DNA from: Siphonodentalium dalli
Lineage: Eukaryota > Mollusca > Scaphopoda > Gadilida > Siphonodentaliidae
Reading direction: 5' to 3'
Length of the DNA: 64,000 nt
Assembly: GCA_032622095.1 (NCBI GenBank)
Contig: CP136064.1
Coordinates: forward strand, 187,911,794 to 187,975,793
Part shown: positions 24,356 through 37,020 of the stretch, one piece after another
Position numbering within the stretch: the first letter of the stretch is position 1
Layout of the letters: each line of letters opens with the position of its first letter
Position numbers and translations under genes: made by a program
Notes under the pieces: generated by a model
Told to the model about the DNA's origin: nothing
Databases searched by the model: none
Seen by the model: only the letters and a program-made list of their open reading frames with translations

Positions 24356-24650
24356 ACAGGAGCTTGAAATTTGGTCAAAACCCCTCTTTTATTGGCAGAA
24401 CCACCACCCGGGACCATAGGTCACGGAAGGAATGAAACAAGAAATCGTTGCCACCCATTTTGAACTCAACTGTATTCCTACAAAAAATATATTTTCACTA
24501 AAAACTTTTGGTACCTCTTACACCTTAGATGCCAATCTACAACATTCCATAGGTATATTTTTCCAGTTCTTCGAAAACCTCACTTTATTTCGGTAAGGTA
24601 TTGTAAATTCACCAACGAAGACGTATTCTTCATCACCCGTTCTAGAATCG
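24356..24650. repeat. Inverted repeat, left copy (partner 29,185-29,488)
   Basis: CACAGGAGCTTGAAATTTGG through 'cacccgttctagaatc' matches the reverse complement of 29,185-29,488 with few differences over about 295 bp. It could be the ends of a 5.1-kb element (24,356-29,488) or two copies of a dispersed repeat. I see no target duplication. Confidence 0.75.
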
Positions 24651-25150
24651 GAATGACAAACGACACAAAACCATTTTCCCGGAATAACAAAGTCGGAACG
24701 AAATAAAATCGAAACCTAAATTTAAAGCCCGCGAAATTCAAAAATATTTGAAAGTGCGTGCGGTTTTCGAATTTAGGCGCCAGAAAACTTAAATCAGTTT
24801 ATGTTTGCGTCATACTATGCTCGTTTTTGAAGATCTAATCCTGATGTTTTGTGCATTTTCCTGAAAATTTCTGTATTTTTCTGTGTCTGCTGTTATCATC
24901 TCATGAAAATGACGACTACCCTAGAAGATATTCTTCATTTGACTGAATGGTAATTTGTACAAATATTTCATATATAATTTATTTCTATTTATGGCACGAC
25001 CACGTGGTATTGTTTTGTTCTTCTTGTTTTATGTTCGTTATGTACCGGTAGGCCTATATGTACTACTTGACTTTGTAGTGCTACTGGTTGCAATTATTGG
25101 TCATAAGGGGACCAAAACTCTCTCTCTCTCTCTCCCCCCTCTCTCTCTCG

Positions 25151-25196
<46 letters not shown>

Positions 25197-26570
25197 AACT
25201 AGTTTATAAATTTGTGTTAGTGATAAACTCGCTAACATAAAATTTTATGTAATAAGCAACTATAAGTATTGTTAACTGCACCGGTACCAGGATCTATAAA
25301 TAGTATACGTCACTCGTGACTCGTGTGTCGTAACGAATCAGCACCAAAACTCTTAAAGAATGGCTTTATGCATATGATTATACAGTCTATGTAAACATAC
25401 ACTCAGATTCATACTGATACTGAGTCTATTGCATTCCCATCAACTTTTCATTTCTGAACGGTTGTGAGCTTCCCCCAAATTACGTCACACCGCACTAAAT
25501 ATAAATCTGAAATTAGTTGATTGACATGCGTACACATGGTCACGTGCCAGTGTCGTCATGGCCGCTTCAACCATGTGAAGCCGATTCTAAGAATCGGAAT
25601 TAATAGTTGCAGGGTTTGTGACTTTTCGTTCGGCGGTTGTTTTACTGACAATAAGGGAAACAGCTAGTTTCCGGGATCCAAAATAATATGTACAATAACT
25701 AAGACAGATCTTCTTGAAATTATAAAAAATGTCTGTGGATCTCTTGGACTCAGAACGAATTATTTTTTTATATTGGCCAGGCGATTTGTCGCCCATGTTG
25801 TCAAAAAATAACACAAATCAACGGCCACGAATAAAAAAATACATGAATGTCGGGACTATCTGCTAAAACAACTACAGAACTAAAAAACAAAGTTAAATGA
25901 CATAACAAAACAATCTATGATCATCTATCAGTTCCCCAGTACCGGCAGTAGTACCACCGCAGCCAAAACGAGCGTAGAGCAACACAATTCTACCACCAAC
26001 CCCACCGAAACCCTCCCGACCTTACACAGCCGTATTATTATAGCTCCAAAGATTGGCCAGTTGTACCCTAATTACAGTTGCCTGCAATCCAAATTCCGGT
26101 GATTCTTGATTTTAAACTTTCGACCGCTCGTCAACAATCTACTTTATTTGTCGATTTGTGAATTTCTCTTCCGGTATAACATGACGTCATGGATACTATT
26201 TTAACAACATTTAGCCACACCTTCGGGATTTCCACACCGAGAGCACGTGACATGTTATTAGTTTTTTATTGGGGCACACATTTCTTGGAGCTAAGTTTTG
26301 ATTTGCGGTAATTACAAGGAATCCCGGGTTTGGGAAATGAAAACTGAACGAAAGGTCATCAGACCCACTATTTTTTATATGTGGGTATGTAGTTTACTCC
26401 AGACTGATGATTATATAGCCTGTGCTCATGAATTGGAAATTAAATTTTTAAATTCAAGACAGCTAGCCACCATCGGCATTGATTTTCTCAAAATCAAAAA
26501 TACCCAAAAAATATTAAAAACATTACTTAATGTAACTTTCGCTGATGGGGTCATTGTCACAAGGCTCCGC
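24651..26570. other. No recognised gene; (CT)n microsatellite
   Basis: A CT-rich microsatellite occupies about 25,118-25,192 and creates an artificial Ser/Leu open frame. The rest is AT-rich without recognisable coding features. Confidence 0.5.
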
Positions 26571-26785
26571 GATCCGATCACATTCGTAGCCAGGTTTTTT
26601 AATCGATCACAAATGTAGCCAGCTTTTCTATGGCGATCACATTCGTAGCCAGCTTTTCATATTCAGGCGAGCCCCAATGAATAGTGCTGGGCGATATGAC
26701 GATATATCGGGTACAGCCGGTTTTAATTTTGATATCGTCAATAATATCGTCTGAAATAAAAATATCGTAATACCGTCCCAAGTTA
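26571..26785. repeat. Short tandem repeat next to a hAT-like end fragment
   Basis: Three copies of a ~34-bp unit GATCACATTCGTAGCCAGCT lie at 26,573-26,665. At 26,685, GTGCTGGGCGATATGACGAT followed by further 'atatcg' strings resembles the end of hAT-type non-autonomous elements seen in many animals (from memory). A matching opposite end was not found. Confidence 0.5.
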
Positions 26786-27135
26786 TAATATTATCCATGT
26801 AGGTTGAAACCCATCATATGGTCCCAACAAACAGGGAAGTTAGAGCAAGTATAAATGTATAATAGTCCCAACTTGAACTTCCCGGAAATACGCAGTCGAA
26901 AAAGTTAAAAAACATCGGAGCACGTGCTTGTCAAGTTGGATATGCTTCGTCGGAAACATCAAAGCGCTAGCATTAGTTGGCGACGTTGTGAGATGATTGG
27001 TATGTCGCGCGCATGCGACTGGCACAATGACCTCCTTCCAAGTTGGTGCAGCTTGCTCTATCAACCGTAACCGGTTGCTTGGAGGCGGATAACGATGTCA
27101 GATTTTTATTGACCAAACTAGCTGATCGTGTCAAT

Positions 27136-28502
27136 TAGTCCAAGTCTTCTCGTACTAAAACTAGCTAAGATTTTGGGATGGAGAGATGCTAGTGTTTAGT
27201 CCGAGACCGCGCGCATAGCCTTCTTATGACACGAGTTACGCCCAGGATCTGTGGCGGGAATCTGTGGTGTATTTTACTCGATTTACCTAACAAAACAATA
27301 CATGATGCTATATACGTCGGAAAGAGTGACATCTTATGGTCAGAATGGTGTATAATAATCTAACTTTAATGTTAAATTACACATAGAATATTCCGGTTGA
27401 TTGCCACAAACATCGTTGTTTTTTCTGTTTGTTTACTTAACTGAAAGCCGAACTCAGGTTCCGAAGAACTTCGGCATTGTCCGGTGTTTGTTCTGAGTAT
27501 TCTAGTTTCCGTTTCTATATATAGCGCGGGGTTTTCCGAACAAAATGGTGAAAACCGATCGCCGCAAAGTCCAGTTTCCAATGTGCTTTGAGAACAATTC
27601 CCGCACTAAAAACTTAATGACATAATGGAGGATCAGAAAGGTAGTTTTGTTGACAATTTTCGCAAGCAACTTGTCAAAATTGGAGCAAATTAGAACTCTT
27701 GTGTCTGACTTGCCATGCGTGTGATTTTCATCCAAGTGCATTTTGACTTTTGTGTTGATAAAATAATCGGAGAACCGAATCACACAGTTTCGAAATATAG
27801 TTCTTCCGTTTTAGTGGGACTTTTCAAACTTAAGGTTAAAAATTTATACAAATTTTGTTTGATTTTTTGTGTGCTTAACAAGAGCAGTATATTGCTCTGT
27901 TCGCTTAGTATATATCTTAATTTCGCGGAAGTCCACCAAATGTGGGAAATGTAGCACCATATTATTTATTCTAATGCTCGTCGTGTTTACACTGTTTTAA
28001 ACTTTGAGAGGGTTGTAATTCCCCGTAATTTATTTAATGTATTACATTTATATCTTCAATGTTTAATTAATCTATTTATTTTTTATTTATTGACACACAT
28101 AATTACGATTACAATGGAGAATTCATCGTAATTTGCGTTGTCAGTCGAAAATCTACGGAATATTTTCAACGGAAAATGCCGAACACAGTTCGCGAGGTCA
28201 ACTGAGTTCGCATACTTTTAAAAATTTGTAAACATTGCGGTAAATGTCTCTTTTCGCATTAAATTACCGCTTTCAATTCACAACTGATGTTGGGTTCAGA
28301 TCAAATAGCATGTCTTCTGCGGAAAATATCTTTTATTGTCGCAATTGTGATATTTTATTTCATATAATTGTGGTTTTATTTGAGCGGGTCATTAACGCTT
28401 AACTCGTGTCATAAGAAGGCTATGCGCGCGGTCTCGGACTAAACACTAGCATCTCTCCATCCCAAAATCTTAGCTAGTTTTAGTACGAGAAGACTTGGAC
28501 TA
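27136..28502. mobile_element. MULE-type DNA element with perfect 103-bp inverted ends
   Basis: The ends 27,136-27,238 and 28,400-28,502 are, by eye, exact inverted copies of 103 bp, starting TAGTCCAAGTCTTCTCG. The 9-bp string CGTGTCAAT flanks both sides directly (27,127-27,135 and 28,503-28,511). Long inverted ends with a 9-bp duplication are the hallmark of the Mutator (MULE) superfamily. The 1.16-kb interior has no recognisable transposase; open frames of 80-93 codons on either strand (27,502-27,954) look fortuitous. It is therefore a non-autonomous, apparently recent insertion. Confidence 0.9.
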
Positions 28503-28514
28503 CGTGTCAATGTG

Positions 28515-29184
28515 TGCAAATTGCGAGTAAAATTATTTTGTGGACATGTGCCGTACGGATCATGGCATCACTATCACTTCAACGAACGTCAAATTCACAA
28601 ACTAATTGAACATGTCTATATATTTATTTTCCTCGGCTAACAAAATGCTGACGCAAATTCATTTCGCGTCGGCTTTTGCCTCGGCACTGCCCATTGTCGA
28701 TGCTAATTCCCAGGGCTGCCGTATACTATGTGCATTGAAGTCTCACGGTGCTACCAACTACCAATTACCACTAATAAATAGTCTCACAAATGACCAATTC
28801 CTCATGAATAAATAAAATAGAAATTTGAAACCGAATGTGGTCCTTAATGTGTGGTGTTGAGCGCTATGGTCGAAGGGATATAACTCTAAAAAATTATGCG
28901 AAAATGCACGTGGGCCTTGTTATATGATTATACCCCTTTATTTCAAAGTTATTGATTTCTCTGTCGGCAAACTGTCAGCGGCCATGTTTTTATGCAAATG
29001 AGCCCAAAATGATTCGTTCCCATCTAGACGCCAATGTTATCATCCATCAAAAAGTTCATGATGATCTCGGTACGGTCATGTAATCAGCAGCTATGTTCGA
29101 AATTATAAACGGTACTTTCATGCTATCCGTCTCCGGATCATAGTTTTAAAGTTTCCGCATATTTCGGTACCAGTTCCGCTACTC
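28515..29184. other. No recognised gene
   Basis: Unassigned sequence between the MULE-type element and the inverted repeat. The open frame at 28,606-28,815 (69 codons) has no supporting feature. Confidence 0.45.
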
Positions 29185-29488
29185 AGATTCTAGAACGGGT
29201 GATGAAGAATACGCAGATTTGTCTTCGTTGGTGAATTTACAATACCTTACCGAAATAAAGTGAGGTTTTCGAAGAACTGGGAAAATATACCTATGGAATG
29301 TTGTAGATTGGCATCTAAGGTGTAAGAGGTACCAAAAGTTTTTAGTGAAAATATATTTTTTGTAGGAATACAGTTGAGTTCAAAATGGGTGGCAACGATT
29401 TCTTGTTTCATTCCTTCCGTGACCTATGGTCCCGGGTGGTGGTTCTGCCAATACAAGAGGGGTTTTGACCAAATTCCAAGCTCCTGTG
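29185..29488. repeat. Inverted repeat, right copy (partner 24,356-24,650)
   Basis: See the left copy. A small local duplication ('gaagaatacgcagatttg') distinguishes this copy from its partner. Confidence 0.75.
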
Positions 29489-29740
29489 ATTTGATCCTGT
29501 GCCTGCACAATTAACGATATGCTCATTTCGGCGTAATTCATATTTAATTTGTGAAATTTAGCTACTTGAACGTATTATTGGAATTGAAATGTTCCATAAT
29601 TCAAAATACCAGAAGAAAAAAATGAGTTTAAATAGCTCTTTAATGGTTGTTGTATCTTGATGGTATGGCGACCGTCTCATTACGCCACCACTGTGGTGTT
29701 TCTAGTGTGGCTGTTTTTCATATTCAGTGGTTACGTCTCC

Positions 29741-30598
29741 AATAGACCATTTTACAGATAACCATTTTGACTGTTGCATTGTGGGCCAGAAACTATCCAA
29801 ACAAAGCCATGTGCTTTACGGCCCCATGCATTTACTATGGGGGATTTAGGGTGGGTCTATAAAACTAATTATAACTTTGGTATCTGTCATAGTTTACGCG
29901 AGAAATTTTAAACATATATCAGGGACATGTACCCCTTCTAGAATGTTCAAAAACATTTCCAGTTGCTTGTCGTATTTTAATTGATTTTATGCGATGAAAT
30001 AATGCGAAAATTCTGAAAATTGCACTAATTTCTCAATATTTTGCGGTTTTAGTAAACGCCTGATAAAAGTCATTCTATTGGGAATTTTTACACCAAATTT
30101 TCAGAGAATATAGAGTAAACACAGGACTATCGGAATATCGTAAAGGAGTTCCGTGTATTTGGGATTAATTAACCCTCAGACTGCCGAAGCTGCCGTCAAT
30201 AAATTCGCTTTTTCGTGTTCGACGAGAATGAAACTTTTCTGTTTAAAGGTCCCATTTTCGTGTCGAATGGTGATAGAATCTCCATTTGTCAAGTTCATGG
30301 ATAAATTACATCACACTTAATCGGCTTATGTCCGCGGCCATAAACCTGTGTTTTTATAACAATTTATTTGAGACAAACTGTTGCGCGCATACGTAGAAGT
30401 CGGCGCTTATCAGTTAAAGTTAATAATCGTGAAGCCTGTGTAACAAATGTTCAAATACAACAGAAAAAACTACGTAAATTAAATAGCGTGACCAATGAGC
30501 ATTCACAAAACAATATACATCAGTTTTGAAAACGAGTAAAAGCGATTATAAATGAAAACGCTCTTTATCGTGTACCGACGCTATTGTGCAAGAAGGTT
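29741..30598. repeat. Left outer inverted repeat (~850 bp) of the THAP-bearing element
   Basis: AATAGACCATTTTACAGATA at 29,741 and the following 850 bp match the reverse complement of about 48,990-49,832, including 'ttgtgggccagaaactatcc', 'gcatttactatgggggattt' and 'aaacgctctttatcgtg'. The inner end coincides with the last codons of the THAP gene (LLAQ, stop). I could not find a clean target duplication outside it. Confidence 0.8.
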
Positions 30599-31103
30599 TT
30601 TAATGGACGCAATCATTGGATTTTGTTCTAAGCTAAAAAAAAAAAAAAAACAACCAGTGTGGACCCGGATGAGGTGATCAGAATGCTTAATTTTCCCAAT
30701 GCCAAAATCTGTTTTGATGCGTAGCTCGTCTATCGTTTTGTTGAGTTCAGCCACCTCGTTTGTCTTCATTTCTAACTCGGTGTTCAGCCGGCGGATGTCG
30801 TCAAGTTGTTCAACTATTTGAGCGTCCTTGGCGTCGGCGATGTCAGGCACTGGTGTCGACTCATTCTCGGTCTTCTTATGTCGTTTTGGGGTCTCTGGTG
30901 GGCTGATGAATAGTCGAACAAGGGGTCGTCGTTTGGGAGTTTGATCACTAGTCTCATATCCTCGAAGATACATGGTAGGATGTGGAGATTGGTCTCGAGG
31001 CTGTCCGAACTCAAAATGGTTGCTGCAGATCTGGGTTGTCTTCAGAACTTTAAAGGAGTCTCCGCGATTTAGCAGCTGAGACCATTTGGAATACCACGAT
31101 TCT
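30581..31103 (-). pseudogene. THAP-domain protein, 3' part, interrupted by the 16-kb element
   Basis: THAP domains are zinc-coordinating C2CH DNA-binding modules, often found with DDE transposases. On the minus strand the frame shows SWYSKWSQLL, then QICSNHFEFG (the CxxH half of the zinc site), HPTMYLRGYE (AVPT-like end of the domain), a Lys/Pro-rich linker, a coiled coil (about residues 90-135, VAELNKTIDELRIK) and KHSDHLIRVHTG, which resembles the DK.IRFYTG block that precedes the DDE domain of THAP transposases. A 16-T run then gives Phe repeats and looks like a splice-acceptor tract. The N-terminal half lies at 47,094-47,171 beyond the giant insertion. The ATG at 31,111 belongs to the inserted element and is not the real start. 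A catalytic domain is missing. Confidence 0.75.
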
Positions 31104-34100
31104 AGCAGCATGATTGTGACTCTGGGTTATGTATGTGTGGGACCCCCTTTTCCTATAGGTCTATGGCTCCATAGTATGGCAACGCCCCCTTTCCTATGCT
31201 TTGTATGTGTATATATGGCCCCATGTTATTAATTATTATATATCGCTCCTCCTTCCCACGCAATTTTATCTTCTGGAACAATCTAGTAAAAAATATTCCT
31301 TCCCACGCAAATTATTCTTTCTGGAACAATCTAGTAAAATATTTGTTTCTGGAACATTTTTTTTCTAGTAAAATCCATAATGTATTCGTGTAATAAAATT
31401 CATATTTGTCTACGGCCTCTTTAAAATTATATAACTGTAAAGTCCCGATGTTAATTTCACACGGTACACACATTGGCTATCATAGCATCTATTTACCACG
31501 CATAGAATTTAGGCAGTTAAAATTATTTATCAAATCTCCTTAAAACACTTCGGCCCCTTTAACTTTTTTTACCTTTAATAAAAACATTATTGATCTCACA
31601 GATTTATTAACTGTTATGTACCTGGTAGAAAACACATTCCACGAGGCACGCTTTCTAACAATAACAGAGCATCATGGAATATAATGGTTTAAACGATTCC
31701 ACATGTGCACTAAACACGCTATGCACTAAGTGCGTTTTCACCATGAATTTATCTGGTAATTTAAGCGTTCAAACACATTCGGGGGTAACCGTAGATAATA
31801 GCCGGTCTAATGTGTAATTCATTCAAACATGGGCCACATATCATTTGCACCTATTGGGTAAGAAATTGTCTTTCTAAAAGGTTATGAAAAAGCCGACAAA
31901 TTAAAACAATCTAGAATGTTCGAGAAAAAAAATGTTCCAGCATAACATCAAATTAGTGTGGCTGCAGGGCACAGAGCTCTCAAGCTAATAACACAACATG
32001 TAACCATTCTGGAACATTCTCCATACCGACGGGGATAAAGCGGTGAAACAGATTAATGAGATTATGCATACCACTAGGTGATAAAACATTTAAGCCTGCA
32101 CTAATTTGAATAAAAAACATTCAGGGGCCGGTATCATTTGCACATATTGGTTAGGAAAAATAAAATGCCTTTCTAGCTGCCTCTGAAACAATTAATAAAA
32201 TTAAAATAATCTACAAAGTTCTCAGCACGTGGGAGACCATCTAGGTATTAAATACACATCTAACTCCAAGCAGCCAACATATGCTTACAGAGCATAACCC
32301 ATGCAATTTAATTCTCACAAAAGTTATACCGCGAGCGGCATGAACCCTGAATACATACTGACTCCCCATTATGTATCCCTCCTAATGGTCAACTGTTATG
32401 GTACAATTGATTAAATCATCACTAACATTAGTTAAGCTTTTTCTCTAAATACCCCTTTAATATCTGTAATCGAACTATTAGGAATCAATCAACGCCTTGT
32501 CAATAGATATTTGAACATTTCAAATAAAGTAAATCCTACACACAATTTCTCGAAGCTTCGTAATTAAACACATGTTTAAGTCATTTAATGCCACGATAGG
32601 TCTGTCATTCAAATGCATGCTCCTAATGGCTTCTGCATCTGTGGAGACTGAGAGATAAACAAAATTAATGTTTCTGTAGAAATTAAGGTTTTCTAGTGTG
32701 TCACTACTTCAGATATGGTTCAAATAGCATACAAATCACCGCATTTTGGTCACATACCTTAAAGGTACACGTCATTTATGCATTTAAACCTAATTCCGCG
32801 TATACATCAATCATCTCTTTATTTTTCAAATAGTTTGAATCTACCTAGTTTTAACAAAGATTTATGCAATCTACATGCTTTCATTCATATAAAATTTATG
32901 AAATGTATGTTAAACGACAACAACATTGTAACAGACTGGCCACTTACCTTCAATTTATAGGTCATATTAGCCTGTACATTTATGGGAGACAGACATACAT
33001 AATATAATGCATTGGCACAGTGTTAGTGATAATAATAAGGTGTCATTACTTCAGAAATGGTTCATATAGCATACTATTGTACCCGTGGTCACGTACATTA
33101 AATGAACACATCACTTAAGCATTTAAACCTAACTCAGTGTATCTATCAATAAAACGCTCTTTATTTTCAAATTTGTCTGAATTGTACTAAATTTACATTT
33201 AAAATCAAGCATTTAAACCTAATTCCGTCTATCCGTAAATAAAAAACGCTCTTTATTTTCAAAATTTGTCTTAATGTCCATCGTTTACTAAATTTATATC
33301 AAATTATTAACTTTTAAATTATTAAATTTTAAGATAGCCTATTAACCTGAGCGTTTACAGAATACATCTTCGACTCAAATTACTTATGTTTCTATATATT
33401 ATCGATATTAGATCGTTGTTGTCACCGGAAATTTAAAGAAAATGGCGTACAGTACCCCTTTAATGTCCATCGTTTACTAAATTTATATTTAAAATTAAGC
33501 ATTTAAACCTAATTCCGTCTATCCGTAAATAAAAAACGCTCTTTATTTAAAAAAACGTCCATAGTTTTAACAAAGATTTTTGCAATCTACATGCTTTCAT
33601 TCATATAAAATTACCCCGTGTGTGTTAGACAACAACATTATAACATATTGGCTTTCAAGTTACATATGCATGTACATTCGATGCACGAGGCAACATTGTA
33701 GGAAATGAAGGTATTGATGTGTCATTACTTCAGAAATTGTTCATACAATTGACCGTATTTTGATCACATACCTTAAAGGTACACGTCACTTTTGTCTATA
33801 ATCACACAAAACATTACACATATGGTTCAACATGTCCACCGTAGTAAGCTTATTTACTTCAGAAATGGTTCCAATAACATAGTATTGTACCCGTGGTATC
33901 ACATACCTTAAAGATACACGTCACTTTTGTCTATAATCAGACAATACATTACACGTAGGGTTAAACATTTCCATCGTAGTAAGCTTATTTACTTCAGAAA
34001 TGGTTCCAATAGCATAGTATTGTACCCGCGGGGTCACATACCTTAAAGGTACACGTCATTTGTGTCTATAATCAGACAATACATTACGCATAGGGTTCAA

Positions 34101-35329
34101 CATGGTCACCGAAGCAAACTAATCCAAAAGCAACGAACACCCATTACTGAGTCCCGCTGTTACACACAACACAATTACTCGGGATTAAGGTCTTCTAGTA
34201 ATGAGTTATGGTTGTATACTTTAGAAATGGTACCTATAGCATAATATTGTACCCCATTGATGCACATCACGTTTCATGTGAATTACATGAGCAGGTAACT
34301 CAATTCTCTGCATTTCGAATGGCGTTGGGTATTTTTGTATATTATATACAGTGTTATTTAGCTTAGAAATGGTTGTTATTTTATATCAATATGCCAGTTT
34401 ATGTCACAGACAAAATGCGTACTCACTCTTCACATAGACTAATATGTAAGCATTTGTATCATTTAGAATGTCAAAATATGGTCTAAGTCAGTCGTATTAG
34501 CTATATATGGCCACTTACCGTTCAAGTTATAAACCCATTGAAACTATGCTTCAAATGTAAATTATAAGTAACTTGAATATGATCGGTCCCCAGGCCCTTT
34601 TTTAGGTCATAGGTTCTAACCGACCATCGTTCATACTCGAACGCGTGTGTATATGATAGCTATGGTAATGGTAGAGAAATCTAGAGAGCTACGTAGACCC
34701 ACTGCCTATACATCAATATATATATATACGATATACATGCACTGGCCGCAATGGGTTCCCGTTACTAGCCTATAGACATGAAGTATTAAAGTTATACACC
34801 TTCATGAGCGCGCTCTTAATGAGTTTTGAATTGGCATACGGGTACGAATCCAAACCATTCCGATGTAATTTATCGGAATGCCAATCATAACCATCTGCAC
34901 AGAGAAAGCTAGTAGGGACGATACACACTGTTTGCGTAATTGACTAGACACATTGAGGTAAAGAAGCACCCTGATGTATCAAAGGTATATTTCAAGGATT
35001 TTTAATCGGCAACCAATATTGAATATATTTTTGTTGGGCATGGTCATATGCACCACTGTGTTTCATATAAAACAAAAAACTAGTGGGAGGTGAAATCACC
35101 GAAGGCCAATATTCCCGATGGTGAGTTATTTTTAGCATATGGGGTACATCCACGACTAAAGAAGAAAGAACTGAGGTAAATTATACTTTATTATTTGATC
35201 ACTTAACACACATAACAGGTTTTGCTGTCTCAATCTGTGTAACCTATTTCTAGTATGTAGCAGTATGTTCAGCAAACACAGGTAAGCGATGCCTACGGTT
35301 GCAAGTGGTACTCGTCAGTGATCACTGAG

Positions 35330-35935
35330 TTAGGTCTGTGGTTCAGAACCAAGCTTTTTAGTTTTCAGTGTATAATCACCATAAGTCCTGATTATTCCCA
35401 AGGTCCAAATGAGTTCACTGTCTAGTTCTGAAATAGTTTTAGTTGTGTTTACAATGTAATCCAATACTAGTTGTTCATTAAACATCTTTTCAATCGTGAA
35501 AATTTCACAAGGTTCTGGGAGAATGATGTAACCGCATATTGATGTTTCTTCTTCGAATATCCGACTTCTTTCATTGAAAAACACGTCATTGTAAACAGAA
35601 ATTCGAACAAAGTTATCTCCAACAAGTTCACGAATCCAACGTATGTCGTTATTTTTAGCAATACCTCTAATTAGCCAACAGTCAGAGAACAGTTGATCCA
35701 CAATATCTAGTAAGAAATCTGTTTCAAATTCTGTTCTCTCCAGTAAAGATTCCAATCTCTCTCTACCATCAACAAAATGTCCTTCTAAAATTAACTTTAT
35801 TATTAGCTTCTCTTCCCTTCGAAACCAAGTTTGCTGTAATTCATTCTTGATTTCTTCACGTAGTGTTGATGAGTTAACTAAAGCTTTATACACTTTCTGA
35901 CGTATTTCTGCTGGTAACATATCAATTACCTCCAT
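35330..35935 (-). CDS. Unrecognised 201-aa protein, left-arm copy
   Basis: ATG at 35,935, stop at 35,330-35,332, no intron needed. The protein is acidic and largely helical in appearance, without signal peptide, membrane segment or obvious zinc motif. It starts MEVIDMLPAEIRQKVYKALV; the middle contains ERLESLLERTEFETDFLLDI, then a part rich in aromatic and Ile residues (RWIRELVGDNFVRISVYNDV) and the tail TLKTKKLGSEPQT. I do not recognise the family. The mirrored copy at 42,324-42,929 translates to the same 201 residues although neighbouring non-coding parts of the arms carry indels; this is consistent with selection on the protein or with gene conversion. It is the only convincing coding region in the element. 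The repeats upstream of its start carry CGCTCTTTATTTTG and a small hairpin and are candidate control sequences. Confidence 0.75.
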   Translation of the reverse strand: MEVIDMLPAEIRQKVYKALVNSSTLREEIKNELQQTWFRREEKLIIKLILEGHFVDGRERLESLLERTEFETDFLLDIVDQLFSDCWLIRGIAKNNDIRWIRELVGDNFVRISVYNDVFFNERSRIFEEETSICGYIILPEPCEIFTIEKMFNEQLVLDYIVNTTKTISELDSELIWTLGIIRTYGDYTLKTKKLGSEPQT

Positions 35936-36189
35936 AAGTCCTTACGAAACACTCTGTTTATTCGAGGTAATCCACTACAACAAGGGGTATTGAACGTGAG
36001 TTTCTCACAAAATTAACACCATTATTATACAAATGGTGGTTCATACTATACATAGCGTTCGCACTTTAATGACGATCGGAAAAGTATTTATTACTTATTG
36101 TACTATTTATAATAACCAATCAAAATCCGCCGTTCAATTTAACTATACACGGGCAAGCGGTATGATAACAACCGTTCAACAACTTGATG

Positions 36190-37020
36190 TATACTAGTCA
36201 TATTTCATATTGTTACTCTAAAATCTCCATTACATGGAGCAAAATAAAGAGCGTATATGATGTAGACTGGTGTATAAATACTTAGTGATTTCTTTTCATC
36301 AATTATATGTATTGTAACTCCTATAAATATAGTCTGTTATACAGAGTAAACATGTACCACGTGGCAGTCTCACGATAGGCATACTATGTGAAAACATGTG
36401 CATATCACATATTCTTTTTACCGTTCATTCGTACGTAATCCAACCTCTCTGTTAATACACAGGCATCAAACCGTTGGTGTGGAAAAGACCTACTATGTGA
36501 ATGCGTGTATTTACTCGATGTATACTAGGTCATTCATATTATTACTCTGAAATCTCCATTACATGGAGCAAAATAAAGAGCGTGTATGACGTAGACTGGT
36601 GTAAAAATACTTAGTGATTTCTTTCCATCAATTATATGCATTGTAACTCCCATAAATATAGTCTGTTATACAGAGTAACTATGTACAACGTGACAGTCTC
36701 ACGATAGGTCTACTATGTGAAAGCATGTGTATATCACATATTTTTTTTGCAATTCATTCGTATATAATCCAAGCTCTCTGTTAATACAGAGGCGTCAAAC
36801 TTTGGTGTGGAACAGACCTACTATGTGGACGCGTGTATTCGCTTGACGTATACTTGTTCATTCATAGTATTACTCTAAAATCTCCATTACATGGAGCAAA
36901 ATAAAGAGCGTATACGATGTATTCTTTTCATAAATTATATGTATTTTGACTCCTGTAAAGAGTCTGTTATACAGATGAACCGTGTACCAAATGACGGTCT
37001 CGCAAAAGGTGTATACACAT
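36190..37020. promoter_or_regulatory. Three ~328-bp repeats upstream of the 201-aa gene (left arm)
   Basis: Copies share 'ctccattacatggagcaaaa' followed by TAAAGAGCGT at 36,226-36,255, 36,555-36,585 and 36,885-36,912. CTCCAT-TAC-ATGGAG forms a 6-bp stem. The block lies 5' of the minus-strand gene, so the gene-sense order is ACGCTCTTTATTTTG, then the hairpin. Its position suggests a control role; this is inference. Confidence 0.5.

Noticed and set aside
25118-25192. Ser/Leu-rich protein tail
   Set aside because: Translation of a CT microsatellite.
30581-31111. 176-codon protein starting at the ATG at 31,111
   Set aside because: That ATG lies in the inserted element; the real gene continues at 47,094-47,171.
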